A program made the translations under genes and the position numbers. From the NCBI GenBank assembly GCA_013365365.1, contig JABVXU010000106.1, forward strand, positions 62,001 through 126,000: DNA of 64,000 nt, written 5' to 3'. The notes beneath the pieces are model-generated. The model was given only the letters and a program-made list of their open reading frames with translations, made no database searches and was not told where the DNA came from. This DNA is from Cruorifilaria tuberocauda (lineage: Eukaryota; Nematoda; Chromadorea; Rhabditida; Onchocercidae). This document shows positions 1-12,900 of this stretch, one piece after another (the stretch's first letter is position 1; every line of letters starts with the position of its first letter).

Positions 1-308
1 TCAATTCTACTTATTATCAAATAATATTTTCACACTTTACTTCCCATACAATAATATTGATTGAAAGTGCTTGAAAGTAGAAAAGTTTTCTTTCTTAAAT
101 GCATTTTAAATGAGTATGGTGACATTAAATCATGGGATATCCAAAAGTTTACGTGAATAATCAGTTGTGGGAATTCTTTAAATGATTAAGATTTCTTCAT
201 ACTTTTCCATGTTTTAATTAAATTGAACAAAATATAATTGAGTATGAAAAGATAGAAGATAAACGTAATGATAATAATAATTTTTCTTGTGTAATATAGA
301 AATCATGT

Positions 309-350
309 AAGTTATCAAGCTAATAATAATGTAAATTAGCTTGATAACTT
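309..350. repeat. Perfect 16-bp inverted repeat
   Basis: The left arm AAGTTATCAAGCTAAT (309-324) and the right arm ATTAGCTTGATAACTT (335-350) are exact reverse complements around a 10-nt loop. It could be a small foldback element or a chance hairpin in AT-rich DNA. Confidence 0.75.
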
Positions 351-1756
351 ATCATGATAAGAGAATGATATGTTAACGTAATTAATTAAAAATTTCTCAT
401 TCTTTGTTATATTATAGCTTCGATTGTTTAATAAACAAAAAATTGGAAATAGGTTGAATAATTGAGAGATAGCTTAGGTAAGTAAAACTAGTAAAGCTAT
501 AAAATATTGCCATTTGCAATCAAAAGTTGACACTTTTTCCACAGTAAAAGTAAAGTAAATATTGATGACTAAGGGCACTGATAAGAGGGTGATAAAAGCA
601 GAATGATAAAATAGGATGAGGATGATAACAGGATGATAAAAACCTGAAACTTTTTGATTATTCAAAAACTTTTAAAATAATAATTTAGGCAGCTTAATTT
701 CTAGCTAGTAAACTAAAAAGAAATATTTCTGAAAAAAATATGATTGAAATTAGAATATGAAGAATTGAAAATTACGCAATTCATCTCTAATTAGTTTATT
801 AGTTAAATGGTAAATACCATATTTATTGCATTAGTGTTGCTATAACAACAAACAATATGTTGCGATTAATTTTTGACAATATAATTATAATAACAATGTT
901 TGTTTACTTGCATTTATTGTATTAGCACTACCATAACAATAAAAACAATAGTACGAATAATGGTATGAAAATATTTTTTACACTTTCAAAATTAAAATTA
1001 AATAAGTTATAATTAACATTTAATTATTAGCGGAAAATGTATTCTTGTCAGTTACTTTATTTGTAATTAAAACTTTGATATATTATATATCGATGAGTGA
1101 TAAAATAAAAGTATAACTTAAAAGTAATTATTTCCGGAAAAAACTTCTCGCCAGAAACTGTGTATAAGTAAAGTTTCAAAGTTGCATTTATTCATAAAAA
1201 TGTCAGATCAGAAAATTTATCGAAAATTATTGCCCTGCAAATAAGAGTTTAGCTAATTAGCCGAATAACACAGAATGTGAGAGGGAATTTCCGGATGCAT
1301 TTTTTCTTCCGGAGAAATCTAATAGCGTGTATTGGAGGATTCATAGCATCTAGTTCATGTGTAAAGCTAAATTAAGAATAAACACAAATATAAATCCTAA
1401 TTAATTCTGGGAGAAAAAATTTCAATTAGAATGATAAATAAACTCTAAACTTAAATACTGTATAAATTAATGAAAAATCGTGTTTCAAAACTGAAAACTA
1501 AGAAATTAATTACTTTTGTATGTCAATCTAAGAGTATACTATTGATTGTATGTTATGCAAAGTAATTAAATAAGTAATAATTGTTTTTACAAAAAAAGGA
1601 ATTCGAATTTTCTGATATTTTATTAATTAATTTTAGATTTTAAAATATAATCTCATATTGTTTAAATGTTTAAATTCAATTAGCTAATTTAATTTAATAA
1701 AGAGTTTAATTGGAATTTCATTATATATAATAAACTTACCAACTTTTACTGATTGA

Positions 1757-1972
1757 ATGATAAGCAGAAATACGACAATAAAGATCTTATTGTTTGGGCA
1801 ATTCTTATTGGCATTGATAATTGTTGATGAGGATGATAATTGTAGCATTGAATGCTGCTCATCGTTTAGTATCACGTCTATACGACCTATTTCAAGGATT
1901 GACCGATCCATCCATACATATTTATGGTCTCTCTGTCTTACTCGTTGTGATAACTCTCGAAGCCTAAATTAA
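1757..1972 (+). other. Possible small secreted peptide ORF or stray exon
   Basis: The frame starting at ATG 1757 encodes 71 residues. It has a hydrophobic N-terminus (KILLFGQFLLALIIV) like a signal peptide, followed by a short region with five cysteines. An overlapping frame from about 1851 (AAHRLVSRLYDLF...) also reads like protein and lies after a TTGTAG acceptor-like site. No family was recognised, and the two frames compete for the same DNA. Base complexity here is clearly higher than in the flanks, which is the main reason for listing it. It may equally be non-coding. Confidence 0.15.
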
Positions 1973-2713
1973 CTGCCTTTTCTTGTTATCGGCTTTGGCC
2001 GCCTTTTCAGCTTTCAAACTGAAATAGCAAAGAGAATGAGAGCTTATCAAGTAAACCTATGGCCATGGCTTTCTTATCTCATGATAGCCATAAATGACGT
2101 TAATGATAGCGATCGATCAAAAAAGACAGATGAAATTTAATCGATAAAAATTTGAAGTATTAAATAATGAAAATATTTAGGTGTAATTAAGAATATATAA
2201 GAAATTTGAATGATAAGAGAGCAGCTTTAATACAGCTTTTCATTTTTTCTTTTCTCGTAAATGATGAGAAAGATTGACCTAGAATGGATTTGCGATAGGC
2301 TTTGATTGAAAAGAGTATCATTAAGTTATTTTAATATCATCACATTCTAGATTGCTTTTTCAAAAGTCTGTTAAGTAAGTAAGTAAATTTGTTAAATGTT
2401 GAGATAACGTATTATTATAAATTACAATTATTATAAATAATGCCTCACTGTCGTAAATATCTTATCAGGTCACTATCTTTTTGGGAAATTTTATGATGAA
2501 GGAGTTTTTTAAATATAATTTTAAACATACTGGAATTAAGATTGCTATAAAAGGTAAATAAATACCAATCTTTTAAATATTTAAAATGATGCTTAAATAT
2601 TCTTAATGTTAAAATGTGGATTTAGAAGATCGAGAAATTAATTATCAACATCATGTTAATCATGATCATAATAGTTCTAATACTATTTTAATAATCATGA
2701 TCGTAATAATAAT

Positions 2714-2880
2714 CAACGCAATAGTAATCATAATCCTATTAACTCTAATAGTATGAAAATAACTTTACTTAGCCTATTAAGTTATAAGTGTAATATTAGT
2801 TTGATAGGCTAACTTGATAGGCTAAGTAAAGTTATTTTCATACTATTAGAGTTATTACGATTGTGATTACTAGTACGTTG
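2714..2880. repeat. Foldback (MITE-like) inverted repeat
   Basis: The arm at 2741-2783 is the reverse complement of 2811-2853 with one mismatch in 43 positions, separated by a 27-nt loop. Weaker complementarity extends outward to about 2714 and 2880, giving arms near 70 nt. No coding sequence lies inside. The structure fits a small foldback or MITE-like insertion, but I cannot see a clear target-site duplication. Confidence 0.8.
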
Positions 2881-5805
2881 GTGAACTCTTATCATAAATT
2901 TATCTTCCTATATTTTTTAAATATTTCGCATCTTTGAACTGATAACTTTTAATTTTGAGATGATAAGCTTTTGATTTCTTTAACTTGTGAGTTCACTCAT
3001 ACATTACGCTTGGAATGAATAACTCTTCAATTGTACTAATGAATTATACATTACTAGTTGAATACGTAAAATTCAAAAATACAAAAGTAAGGCGAAGAAA
3101 ACTTATCGACAATAACTTATCAATGATTTCAACGATACATACGCGTAACTTCTAGCAAAACATGTTTAACTTAAAATATTGATGGAACAATTGAATTTCA
3201 TGATAACATTTAACCACTTTGTTTAGATATTTTCGAGATTTTAATTTGACTTCGAGATTAATAATGTGCATTTTATAAAATCAATTGGAAGGATGAAATA
3301 AGCGATGATTTTGAAGGAGGAAGAGGATTGCTTATATAACAAGCAGAGTGATTGTTGTTAGAAATGAATTCTGACGCTGACGAGTGAATTCTGAAGTTGA
3401 GGGATGAAATTTTTTTTCGATGATGAATGAATTCCGACGATGTGGAATAAATTTTGATGGAAAAGAGTGATGGATAAGTATATAAAAATGATTATGCATG
3501 AATATCTTTGATAGATAAATAAATTATAAATTCAGATGGCAATATTTAAATGATTTTTAAAAATGAACTTTTTCACTCATTTGATATGGAAATTTTGGAA
3601 ATTAAATTTAAAATTCGAAATAGAATTGCAGAATTACAAATGGAATTATTCATTTATCATGAAGTTAATTTTTTGTTCGTAGAACGCTTAACGAACATAT
3701 TTAAAAGTTTAGCTAACAAAATTTTTTAAACTTTAAATTTTGAATTTACTTTTTGCATTTGTTTTGATAGTGTTTTCAAATATTAGCATCTTGCTTGCAA
3801 TAATCTTATCAAAATAATCTTATCGAAGAAAAAAAGAAAGGAAAGTTTAAGCAGAATTCTGATAACTGAATTTATCTTCTATTTTTTGCTTCAATCTTAG
3901 ATGACAACTTTTCAATCTATCTGTAACAATTTCGAAATTCTATTTTCATCTCTTTTGAAAATTTGTTATATTTCGAGATTGTTTAAAATGTCTGATTTAT
4001 ATTTCAATCTCTCACAAACGTATTTTTTGATTTTCTTTTTTTAATTTTAATATTAACTATTAAATGCTGCATACTTTTTTGTACTTTCTCTATTTCAGTA
4101 CTAAACCAATCAAAGTAAAAGTAAGAAAAAAAAGTGAGTAGAGTGTCAAAAAAGCGGAAAAACTAAGCGGATATAGTTGAAAATAGATATCAAGTTGAAA
4201 TTAATTAAATCTTTTGTTACTCATTGATGAAAAATATTCATTAACATGATATAAGATGGAAATTATATTACATTACGTCATTCTCACATATGCTATCATC
4301 ATCAACTTTTTAATTTTAAATTTAATTCAGCAGAAGCATATTTCTTTAAACAAATTAACAAAGAAATACATGAACATGAACACAACTTCAGAGTAGCATG
4401 ATATTTTCGAAGAAAAGGAAGGAGAATTTGCTAATTCTGTAAATTTTGTAAATTCTGTATTCCGTAATTTCTGCAAATGTAAATAATCCTGTAAATTTAC
4501 GGTAGCGTGATTACCGTATCTCGATTGAAATTTGTAAAATTAACTCAAAATCTCTGCAAAATTTTCCACATTTTAATTAAGTTTTCTGCATAAATTTCAC
4601 AATAAAATACATGAAAAATGGGAAATGAAATTACAAACTATAAAAAGAAAATAAAAGTAAAATATAAATCTTATTAGTTCCACTAAATATCTGAAGAAAT
4701 AGTTGACCCGTTTTTCGAAACACTTATCGAACTATTTATTTCGAGATCGATTGAACTATATTACCTTTAACCTTTATAAGATTTCAAAATTACTTCATAA
4801 TACCTAGTTTAAACATAAAGATATTTATGGTACTGTTAAAAATTGCTCTGGTTGTAACTCCCGAAATGGAAATTAAAATCTTCTTTGAGTCATTTTCACT
4901 TAACCATTTAATCACTTCACTCTCTATTATGCAAATTTACACTTTTTGAGTTTGATACAAGCATGTGTGAAATCTTATAATTAGAATAAGTGCTCAATAT
5001 CATTAATTATTTAACTATATTGCCCTAAAAATTAAGGTTGTATTTGGGGTAAAGACCTGTTTGAAAGATAATAAATAAAATCTCATTTATTTTATTTTCA
5101 GGCTTTTTACGACTAATTATCGATGTGATTTAATCCAAAAGTATTTAAATAACTGTCTGAATGCTTTCACTTCAACTTGGCTGATTTCTAATTATTCATA
5201 ATATGAAACTAATCATGGAATGAAAAAATTATTAGATGATGAGGAAGCCTAATAGTGTAGTACAAAAGTATCATATGAAGACATTTAAGCTATCAATGAT
5301 AACCTTTCGTTATGCTTCATTAAATTGAATAATTATTAAGCATATTAATTGAAGGTAAACACTAAAGTATAATTAAGCAATTAAATTATAATTAAACTAA
5401 ATAGTGAAAAAATGAAAGTATAATTAAAGGTAATATGCTAATCGTGTAACTTCGTAAATAAAATTTAATTCAAATGCTACTAAGATTGCATGTGGCATAA
5501 GCGATCATTAAAATGTTGCGTTATAAGATGATTGTGTTGTTGAAAGTAAGTATAAATAAGAGACATTCATAATTCGGCATGAATAGCTGAAAGATATAAT
5601 TCATTGACTTTAATCTGATGATGATTACTTTATAGGTTCAACGAGTACGAATTTATCAAATCTTATTCTTCTAACTTTCGTTTAATCTATCATTGATCGG
5701 ATTCTTATAGTATATACCCTCTGATAGAATTATCACTAACCTCATAGGAAAAAGTAAAAATTAGCATAATTCTCAACTTCCATTGTTACCTTGTTTATCA
5801 TTTCG

Positions 5806-5826
5806 TCTCTCTCTCTCTCTCTCTCT
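5806..5826. repeat. (TC)n microsatellite
   Basis: About ten uninterrupted TC dinucleotides. Confidence 0.9.
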
Positions 5827-6415
5827 TTTGCTATACCTCTTGTCAAGTTCATTATTTTTCCTTTTTAATTTAGATTATGAAAATAAAATGAGAGGACCGG
5901 ATATATTGTGCTTACAGATATCATTATTATCTTAGCTAACTTGATTGTCACTTACACGATTTCAAAAATTGCTTTTCATTTTTTTTCCCTTTTTTGCTTG
6001 TTTATTTCGAAGTAGATAAGATGAAGAGAAGGAAACTAGTGATATCAATCAGTAGAATGCAGGAAAGATTGACAAGTGCTACTCAATTTTGACATATTTT
6101 TTAATTTTAGCAGAATTTTGAATTTGAAAAAGAGAAAAAAGAAGCGTTGTAATAATAAAAGAAAATTTTTTCCTTTACTTTAAAAAGGAAATTTCATTTA
6201 AAATTCGATGTTAAATTGATAAATACTCCTTTTAGAAATTATTCAGATTTAAAGGATTTTAAAGTTTCATTTTTCTTTCTATCAATTAAATTATTCTTAT
6301 GATTATATATAATTTTAGGTAATTGCAGATAATCTACAGAAAATATAGATAGTTAAAAAATAGAGATGGTTAAAAAAAATATATGATAGTTGAAAAAGAT
6401 GCAAAATATAGACAT

Positions 6416-6755
6416 TGATAAAATTGAAATGAATGATTAAAGAAAAAGCAATGAATATTAATATATCAGTTATTTATTGATTAACTATCAACTTGAAATG
6501 TTAATAATAGTAAGTAAGGATAGTTGCGATAACAGTAAATGTTACCTAATTAAATTACTCTCTTATAATTATATGCAATTTCAGGTAATTTGCAAAAGAT
6601 GTAATTAATTAAAGAATTATCAATGATAAAATTGATATGAATAACTGAAGAAAAAGCAATGAATATTAATATATCAGTTATTTATTGATTAATTATCAAC
6701 TTGAAATGTTAATAATAGTAAGTAAGGATAGTTGCGATAACGATAAATGTTACTT
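6416..6755. repeat. Direct duplication of about 130 bp
   Basis: The segment 6416-6550 recurs at about 6624-6755 with few differences; the long core from AAAAAGCAATGAATATTAAT to TAAGGATAGTTGCGATAAC is nearly identical. Similar sequence just upstream of each copy (around 6298-6325 and 6562-6590) suggests that the duplicated unit is nearer 200-250 bp. Confidence 0.85.
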
Positions 6756-7202
6756 AAATGGAATGGATAATTGTGATATGAGTATGTATATATATGCTTC
6801 AGTGCTTCTTTCAACTTAAATATTATTTTCAAATTCCAAATCATTTAAGCATTTTATTTCCACACCAATAGCTTAAATGCATGAAATCGAAATATGTCTA
6901 AACTAAATGAATTCAACTCACTGCTTTAATATTTATTGAAAATTTCAACAAAGAAGAAATAATTGTTACTTTAAATTTCAGGAAATAATTTCTTTTTTTT
7001 TTTTTCCTTTCTTTCTTTTTCATTTAAAGGCTATATGAAACGAATATTAGAAAACAACTTTTCAAACACTTCCGGAAAACCGTTGAAAATTTAGCACAAA
7101 CGAATTGAATACTGTAGCAGTAAGTGATTAACGGATATTCATATATTTTATAATTTATGTCCATAAATTACGCTCATTAAATAATGGCAAGTTTTTTGAT
7201 AC

Positions 7203-7373
7203 TGATATTGATCATATCATGATTGCATAATTGATATTGATCATATCATGATTGCATAATTGATATTGATCATATCATGATTACATGATGATTAATGTTA
7301 TTATTAATCGATGTGATATTCTGATATTGATGATATCATGATTACATGATTATTATTATTCGATGTGGTATTC
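7203..7373. repeat. 29-bp tandem repeat with higher-order copy
   Basis: The unit TGATATTGATCATATCATGA plus 9 nt occurs three times in tandem at 7203-7231, 7232-7260 and 7261-7289. A diverged copy follows at 7322-7350. The tails ATTAATCGATGTGATATTC and ATTATTCGATGTGGTATTC also correspond, so the last copy plus its tail forms a second-order repeat. Confidence 0.85.
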
Positions 7374-7929
7374 AGAGAACGTAATATTTCATTCATTATT
7401 GTCATAGTAAAGTTTTGTTGCTTTCTCAATTACTTCTCAAATGAGCTATCATATCTGAGTTATTACAAAGAAAAATTTTATCGGCCTACTAAAATATCTA
7501 TTGTTTAAGTTATCCCAGGATTTATTGATTCAAATTAATATTGCTGCATAAATATATTCAGGTGTAAACTTACTTCAAATTAACTGAACTTCTGTTTTTA
7601 TTAAACTTTGTTTCAATACTAATTTATGGAAATCAATCCACAATCGATTTTTTAATAATAGCTCTGAAACCTGAATATTGGTATAACCTGAATTGAAATA
7701 GTATTTTAAAGGCAAAATAGTAAAATTAATGCTAATGATATGATTTTTCTTCTCAAAATTAAAAAATTCGTTTATCTTCATTATCAATTGATAAAGGAAG
7801 TAAGTGTAAAGAGGAAGAAAATTGTGTATAAAAATCGTTTATAGCTATGATTTGACTAATAAATTCTAAATTGAAGAATTTCAAACTATCGTTAAATTCG
7901 AAATATGTATTGTTTCTTCCTGAAATGAT

Positions 7930-8410
7930 CGCTGCTATGATAGCATCCGAAATGATAAAGCAAATCTATCTGATGTATATGTTGCTCTTGAAAATAAATT
8001 GCAACGAGTATTTGTAACAGTTTCCAATGCATCATTTAATAAACGTATGGACAGGACAAAGGTCATGATATAAATTGTATCTAATAACAGTACGACGAGT
8101 TCTGTGTTACTTAAAGTTAACATTTGAGAACTACACGAAGACCTGCTATTTGTGTTGCATTTTTGTTAAAAGTAATAGTTTCATTGCAGATGTTTTATTG
8201 ACAGGAGATGACAATGATATAAATTTCAAATCGGTAACATTGAACTTTTCATAAGTCAGCTTTGATAGAAAAACTAGTTTCAAGATTTGACCTCCATATA
8301 GTCTTAGCAAATAGGCTAATGTGACTAATATTATCAATGTGACAATGCAGTTTTCACTGTTGGATCTCTTTTCATGACTGATCGATGCAAATTATTGGCA
8401 GAAAAAGATT
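7930..8410 (+). pseudogene. Exon-like fragments of an unrecognised gene
   Basis: Three plus-strand patches read like protein among non-coding DNA. Around 7930-8075 an open frame contains SDVYVALENKLQRVFVTVSN. After a TTTCATTGCAG acceptor at about 8187 a frame reads DVLLTGDDNDINFKSV. After a GACAATGCAG acceptor at about 8350 a frame reads FTVGSLFMTDRCKLLAE. I found no start codon and no phase-consistent set of donors joining them. They may be remnants of a decayed gene, exons of a gene I could not assemble, or chance. No family was recognised. Confidence 0.2.
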
Positions 8411-9372
8411 GAAATTGAAACCAGAAAAAGAATAAGAATGAATATTCTCGTTGAATATGTTGCTTATCACTTTGAACTATCACTCACGATCTCTTCGATT
8501 ATCATTTTGTCCTCAAATAAAAATTAATTTATTTCTTCTTCCTTCAAATATTTTATTCTCAGAAAAAATAGCAAAAATCGTTATAGTGTATGTTATCGAT
8601 TGCTTTTTCAAAGGATAAGTCGAATTTAACAGTTTGAATTCAAACATTTCTTCCAAATGGTAAATTTATTAGTAGAAAAGAAGATGGAAAATACAAGAAT
8701 TACGTGAGTTCGACAAAATTATTTTGATCAAGTGGGAATGCGTCCTTTATTCATTATTTTATTTCTGGTAAATGAACAAGAAACTCCCAAGAAATTGCTA
8801 CGGTACCGAAGAAATATGAAATGATGCTCAACCTTCGATAGAAATTTCAACATAAATCTTATCTGATTTTGAAGATGAAAATTCTACTGTTACTGCTATT
8901 TACTCATAAACAAATCAAATTTACAAATATAAATTGAAATTTTTATTTCCAATCTCTTTTTCTGATCTCGTATTTGTATAAAAAACAAAAGCTTATATTA
9001 GTAATCTAAAAGATAGCATAGAATTTTTGCAGAAAATGTCAAAAATTTAATTTTGAGCACACTTAATTCTTTTCTAGGAAATAAATTTGAGGTTAAATGG
9101 GAGACTGCAATGTGAGTATTTAACATTTAAAAAATATTTGCAAATAAAAAAACAATAGTGAAATAAATCAATGACAATCTATAAATTTTACTATTTTTAT
9201 TTAAAAGAAAACGACCTGACTTATAAATAATAAATCATAAAAAATTAATTAAATTTACCTGGGTAACATGATACATACCTGACTAAAAAATTGGAGTATT
9301 CAACATTCAACTATAACGACCAAAAATAAAACGATTAAAAAAGGATAAACCTTGAGCATATAAACATACCGG

Positions 9373-9374
<2 letters not shown>

Positions 9375-9406
<32 letters not shown>
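9375..9406. repeat. (AT)n microsatellite
   Basis: A pure run of about 16 AT dinucleotides, 0.6 kb beyond the RdRP stop codon. Confidence 0.95.
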
Positions 9407-9409
<3 letters not shown>

Positions 9410-9994
9410 CAATCATCAAGTATTGTGCAATTATTAAAGATCTCTCTCGGTTTCAGAAAATTCGACAGAAACTAAAGTGGTAATATAATGATCATCAATA
9501 TTAAAGATCATAAATAAGGAATGAATAACGGTTGATATGAAAATGAATTCCAATATAAGAAAATAAACTACGACTTTTAAAAAAATTGTTTCAGCTACTG
9601 TTTCAGACACAACATCTGTCAATAGAAAAAAAAGTTTTACATTGACAGAACAATTTATATTACGAAAAATATATATCACATAATTATTAACATTCAGCAA
9701 ATAATCATTCAAAAATTATTTGACCCTGATTATTCATTGAAAACTTAAATGGATGAATTTAAATATAGTATTGCTGTCCTATTACAAGCAGACTGAGATA
9801 TTACACTACTAATTCAATAACGAACTGATCTATATCATACCGATAAAAATAACAAGAATTAATACGAAAGACATACATAATTTGCAAATATTCAAGAGAA
9901 ATTCAGACAAAAACTTAGACAAATTTTTTGTTTAATGGAATTTTCAATTGTTTTTTTGGAGATCACGACAGCAAATAGCAACTTCTAAAAAATT

Positions 9995-12900
9995 TTAAGG
10001 CAATTCTTGGATTCGCTCATAAACCAATCGAAGCATCATGTTATTTCGTGCTTTAGTGTCAGATTCTCTATTTAATGCGGGTTTCACAATAAGTATATCA
10101 CGCAACCGATGTAATGATTCCAACGTGCCAAATGCTGATACCATAACTCGATCTAGAAGTCTTTCGATGAAAGTAACAATAATACAGATTAGTCTACTAA
10201 AATTTAAAACTAAATTTAGCCTTAAGTACTCTAATTATTTCATAGCTAAGTTTAGCACCACGCTGGATACCAGCTGTTTTTAGTTTTCCAATTTGCACAT
10301 TGTAATTTCTGAATGCTGGCATTCTAAGCATGAAGAAAATATTGCGTAAGATTTCCTTCTCATTAAAATTCTTTTGTTCTTTAAGTAGCATCATATAATT
10401 GACAGGCTGTCTGTTAACACATCAAATAACTTTTAAAGCACAAGTAAAGACTGATCAGTAATAAATTCGATTAACAAGGAATTAAAAATATTTCAAGTCG
10501 AAAACCTTTTTTAACTGGAATTCTTCTCAAATATAAATGTCGCACGCCCGAGTGTCTTATAAGTTTATTTCTCAAAATGCCATCACGAGAGCGCAAATCT
10601 TCCGGTATTTCGATGGTGAAAGGTTCAGCTTCGATAAAATTATGCAGCTGAAACTTGTAAAGGCAGATATTACGGAAAATCAAATGTTGTGCAACAAGTG
10701 TTACCTATTTTGATAACGAACATGAATCATTATCATAAAAGTGATATCTGACCAACGCGCATCACATTATTCATCATTTGAGTCATTGATTGTTTGAGTA
10801 AACAGATCAAATTGATGAAAAAACTTACAGATGTACTATTTGCTGACACTTGCTTTCTTTCAAATGCTAATAGTTCATCAAAACGACTAGTAAGCACTAT
10901 TCGATAAAAACTTTTAACCGCCGCCTGAAGATCAAAATTTGCTTCACTATTGACGACAAGTATTCATCATCCAACAACAAGTGCATAGGGTAAATGAAGG
11001 CAAAGCATATTTTGCTAAACTTAATAACAATGTGTCTAAAATGGAAAATTAGACCTGATGCAAATCGAACCATTGGCCACGCATCAATATTGATTGATAT
11101 CCAAGATTTGGCTGCATAAAATTGAATATCTTCATCGTTTCGAATGATCGCGAGCTCAAATATTGAAGAAACCGCAAGAAACATTTGCCGATACCGCCAA
11201 TTAGGTTGTTCAAGTCTTGACTTTCATTTGAATTTTTCGGAAGGATTTCATCAGTCTGTAAAAGTTTTTCCTAAACATATGACTCATTTATCATTTCAAA
11301 CCAAGTTAAGAGAGTAAAATTAAAGAACTGAAGAATGGAATGAAAAATCTTGAATACAGAACAAAGGACCTTTAAATAACCGATCCTTTAAATAATCTAT
11401 TATCTTGAAATAACCTGTTCAAGGAAAACATAGCTGCGAATATTTTCAGCACTTATATATCCTAAACCATATTGTATCAACAATAAACATAAGTGCTCTT
11501 GCTTCAACCGTTTTTCAAATAAATGCTGTTGCTCGCCCCATTTGCATAACACGTAAAGTAATTTATCCAGTCCTAGAATTAAATAGTAAAGTTCATAAGT
11601 GTACAAAGAATGCTTATTTATATGCCAAAGTGGAACATTCAAGAACGAATTATTTGCTGAATTTACAAAATCTGGCCACACCAAATCCTAAAATCGATAC
11701 AATGGAGGATTCAATCCACACCTTTATATTTCCTGCAATATCGTTTGATGGCATGCAGACCAGATTCACCTTCCGATAAATGTCCTATAGTTTGCCCAAA
11801 ATCTTTTTTATTATCGTCACAAAAAAAAGTTATGATCTGGAATTAATTATTTTTCTAATTCTATTTGAAGGAAAAATTTTCTTATGAAAAAAAGCCATAA
11901 GAGCTACAGCAAAGCGACTGAATGCTAATAATTGCTAAATTAGTTATGCATAAGATTTTTTGCTATTTTAAGCGTATTTAAAGTTCACCTTAACTTGCAT
12001 TTTGTAAAGAATAAAGAACACAATTTTTTTCCACAAATTGTATAACTTGGCTTATGCATTACGAGAAAAATATGAGACTAGTTGTAAATGATAGTTTGCT
12101 AGCATTAGTAAATATAACTAAAAATTTGGAAATTTAAACCAAAACAAGAAAATGCCTGACATTTGATATATTGTCGCAAAGAGGATCGATAGTTAATATA
12201 TTTTGCGTTGTTAGCATACAATTTTCTTTTTTTATCTCAGCGAGTATATCCCATACAATCCATGGAAATGATAACAATCTCCTACTTGTCTCATTCATAG
12301 CTTTGCCTGAAAATTTATGGTTGGGAAAATATTTTCGAAAGTTGTCAAAAAGGAAAAAACTTGATTGGGCAAAAATGTTCAGCCTTTTTCAACTTAATTT
12401 AAGTTTAACTCAACTTTCAACTTGATGGAAAAGCTAAAACTAGAAAGTCAGAATCAAAATCGTCTTCAGATATTGATAGTTTATGGTTGGATAATACAAC
12501 AAGACACAACCAACCAAAGAATTTATAAAAGAGACTGAGGATGTTTTCCACAAATTCTATACCGGTAATCCTTTTTTCATATCCATTTATCTATATGTAA
12601 ACTTTTATATTATTTAATTAATAAAATATTTACACACATTAGGAAAATTCAGTTATTTAGCGTCACTTACGATAGCAAACAATGTAATAAGCAGACGCCT
12701 TCTTTTTCATCGCCACAGTTGGATATTTACAGTATCGCCGTTCAATCACATTTTTGTCTTCATCTGCTTCGGTACAGGACATAAAACCATCAAACTCAGC
12801 GAAGAAATTGCAGCGAAAACTGGAAAGAAATTACAAAAGCTGGTCTTGAAATGCTTTCACAAAATCTTCAAAGATTATTGAAATGTTTGAAAGCGAACTA

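Larger units (their letters stand above)
1..9994. other. Gene-poor AT-rich region with scattered repeats
   Basis: This stretch downstream of the RdRP gene contains no gene I can support. It is dominated by A/T runs, short palindromes and duplicated segments, which are listed separately. Short open frames on both strands have repetitive codon use and do not join through splice sites. Two patches of higher sequence complexity (about 1750-2070 and 7930-8400) contain exon-like reading frames; they are listed separately at low confidence. Confidence 0.6.
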
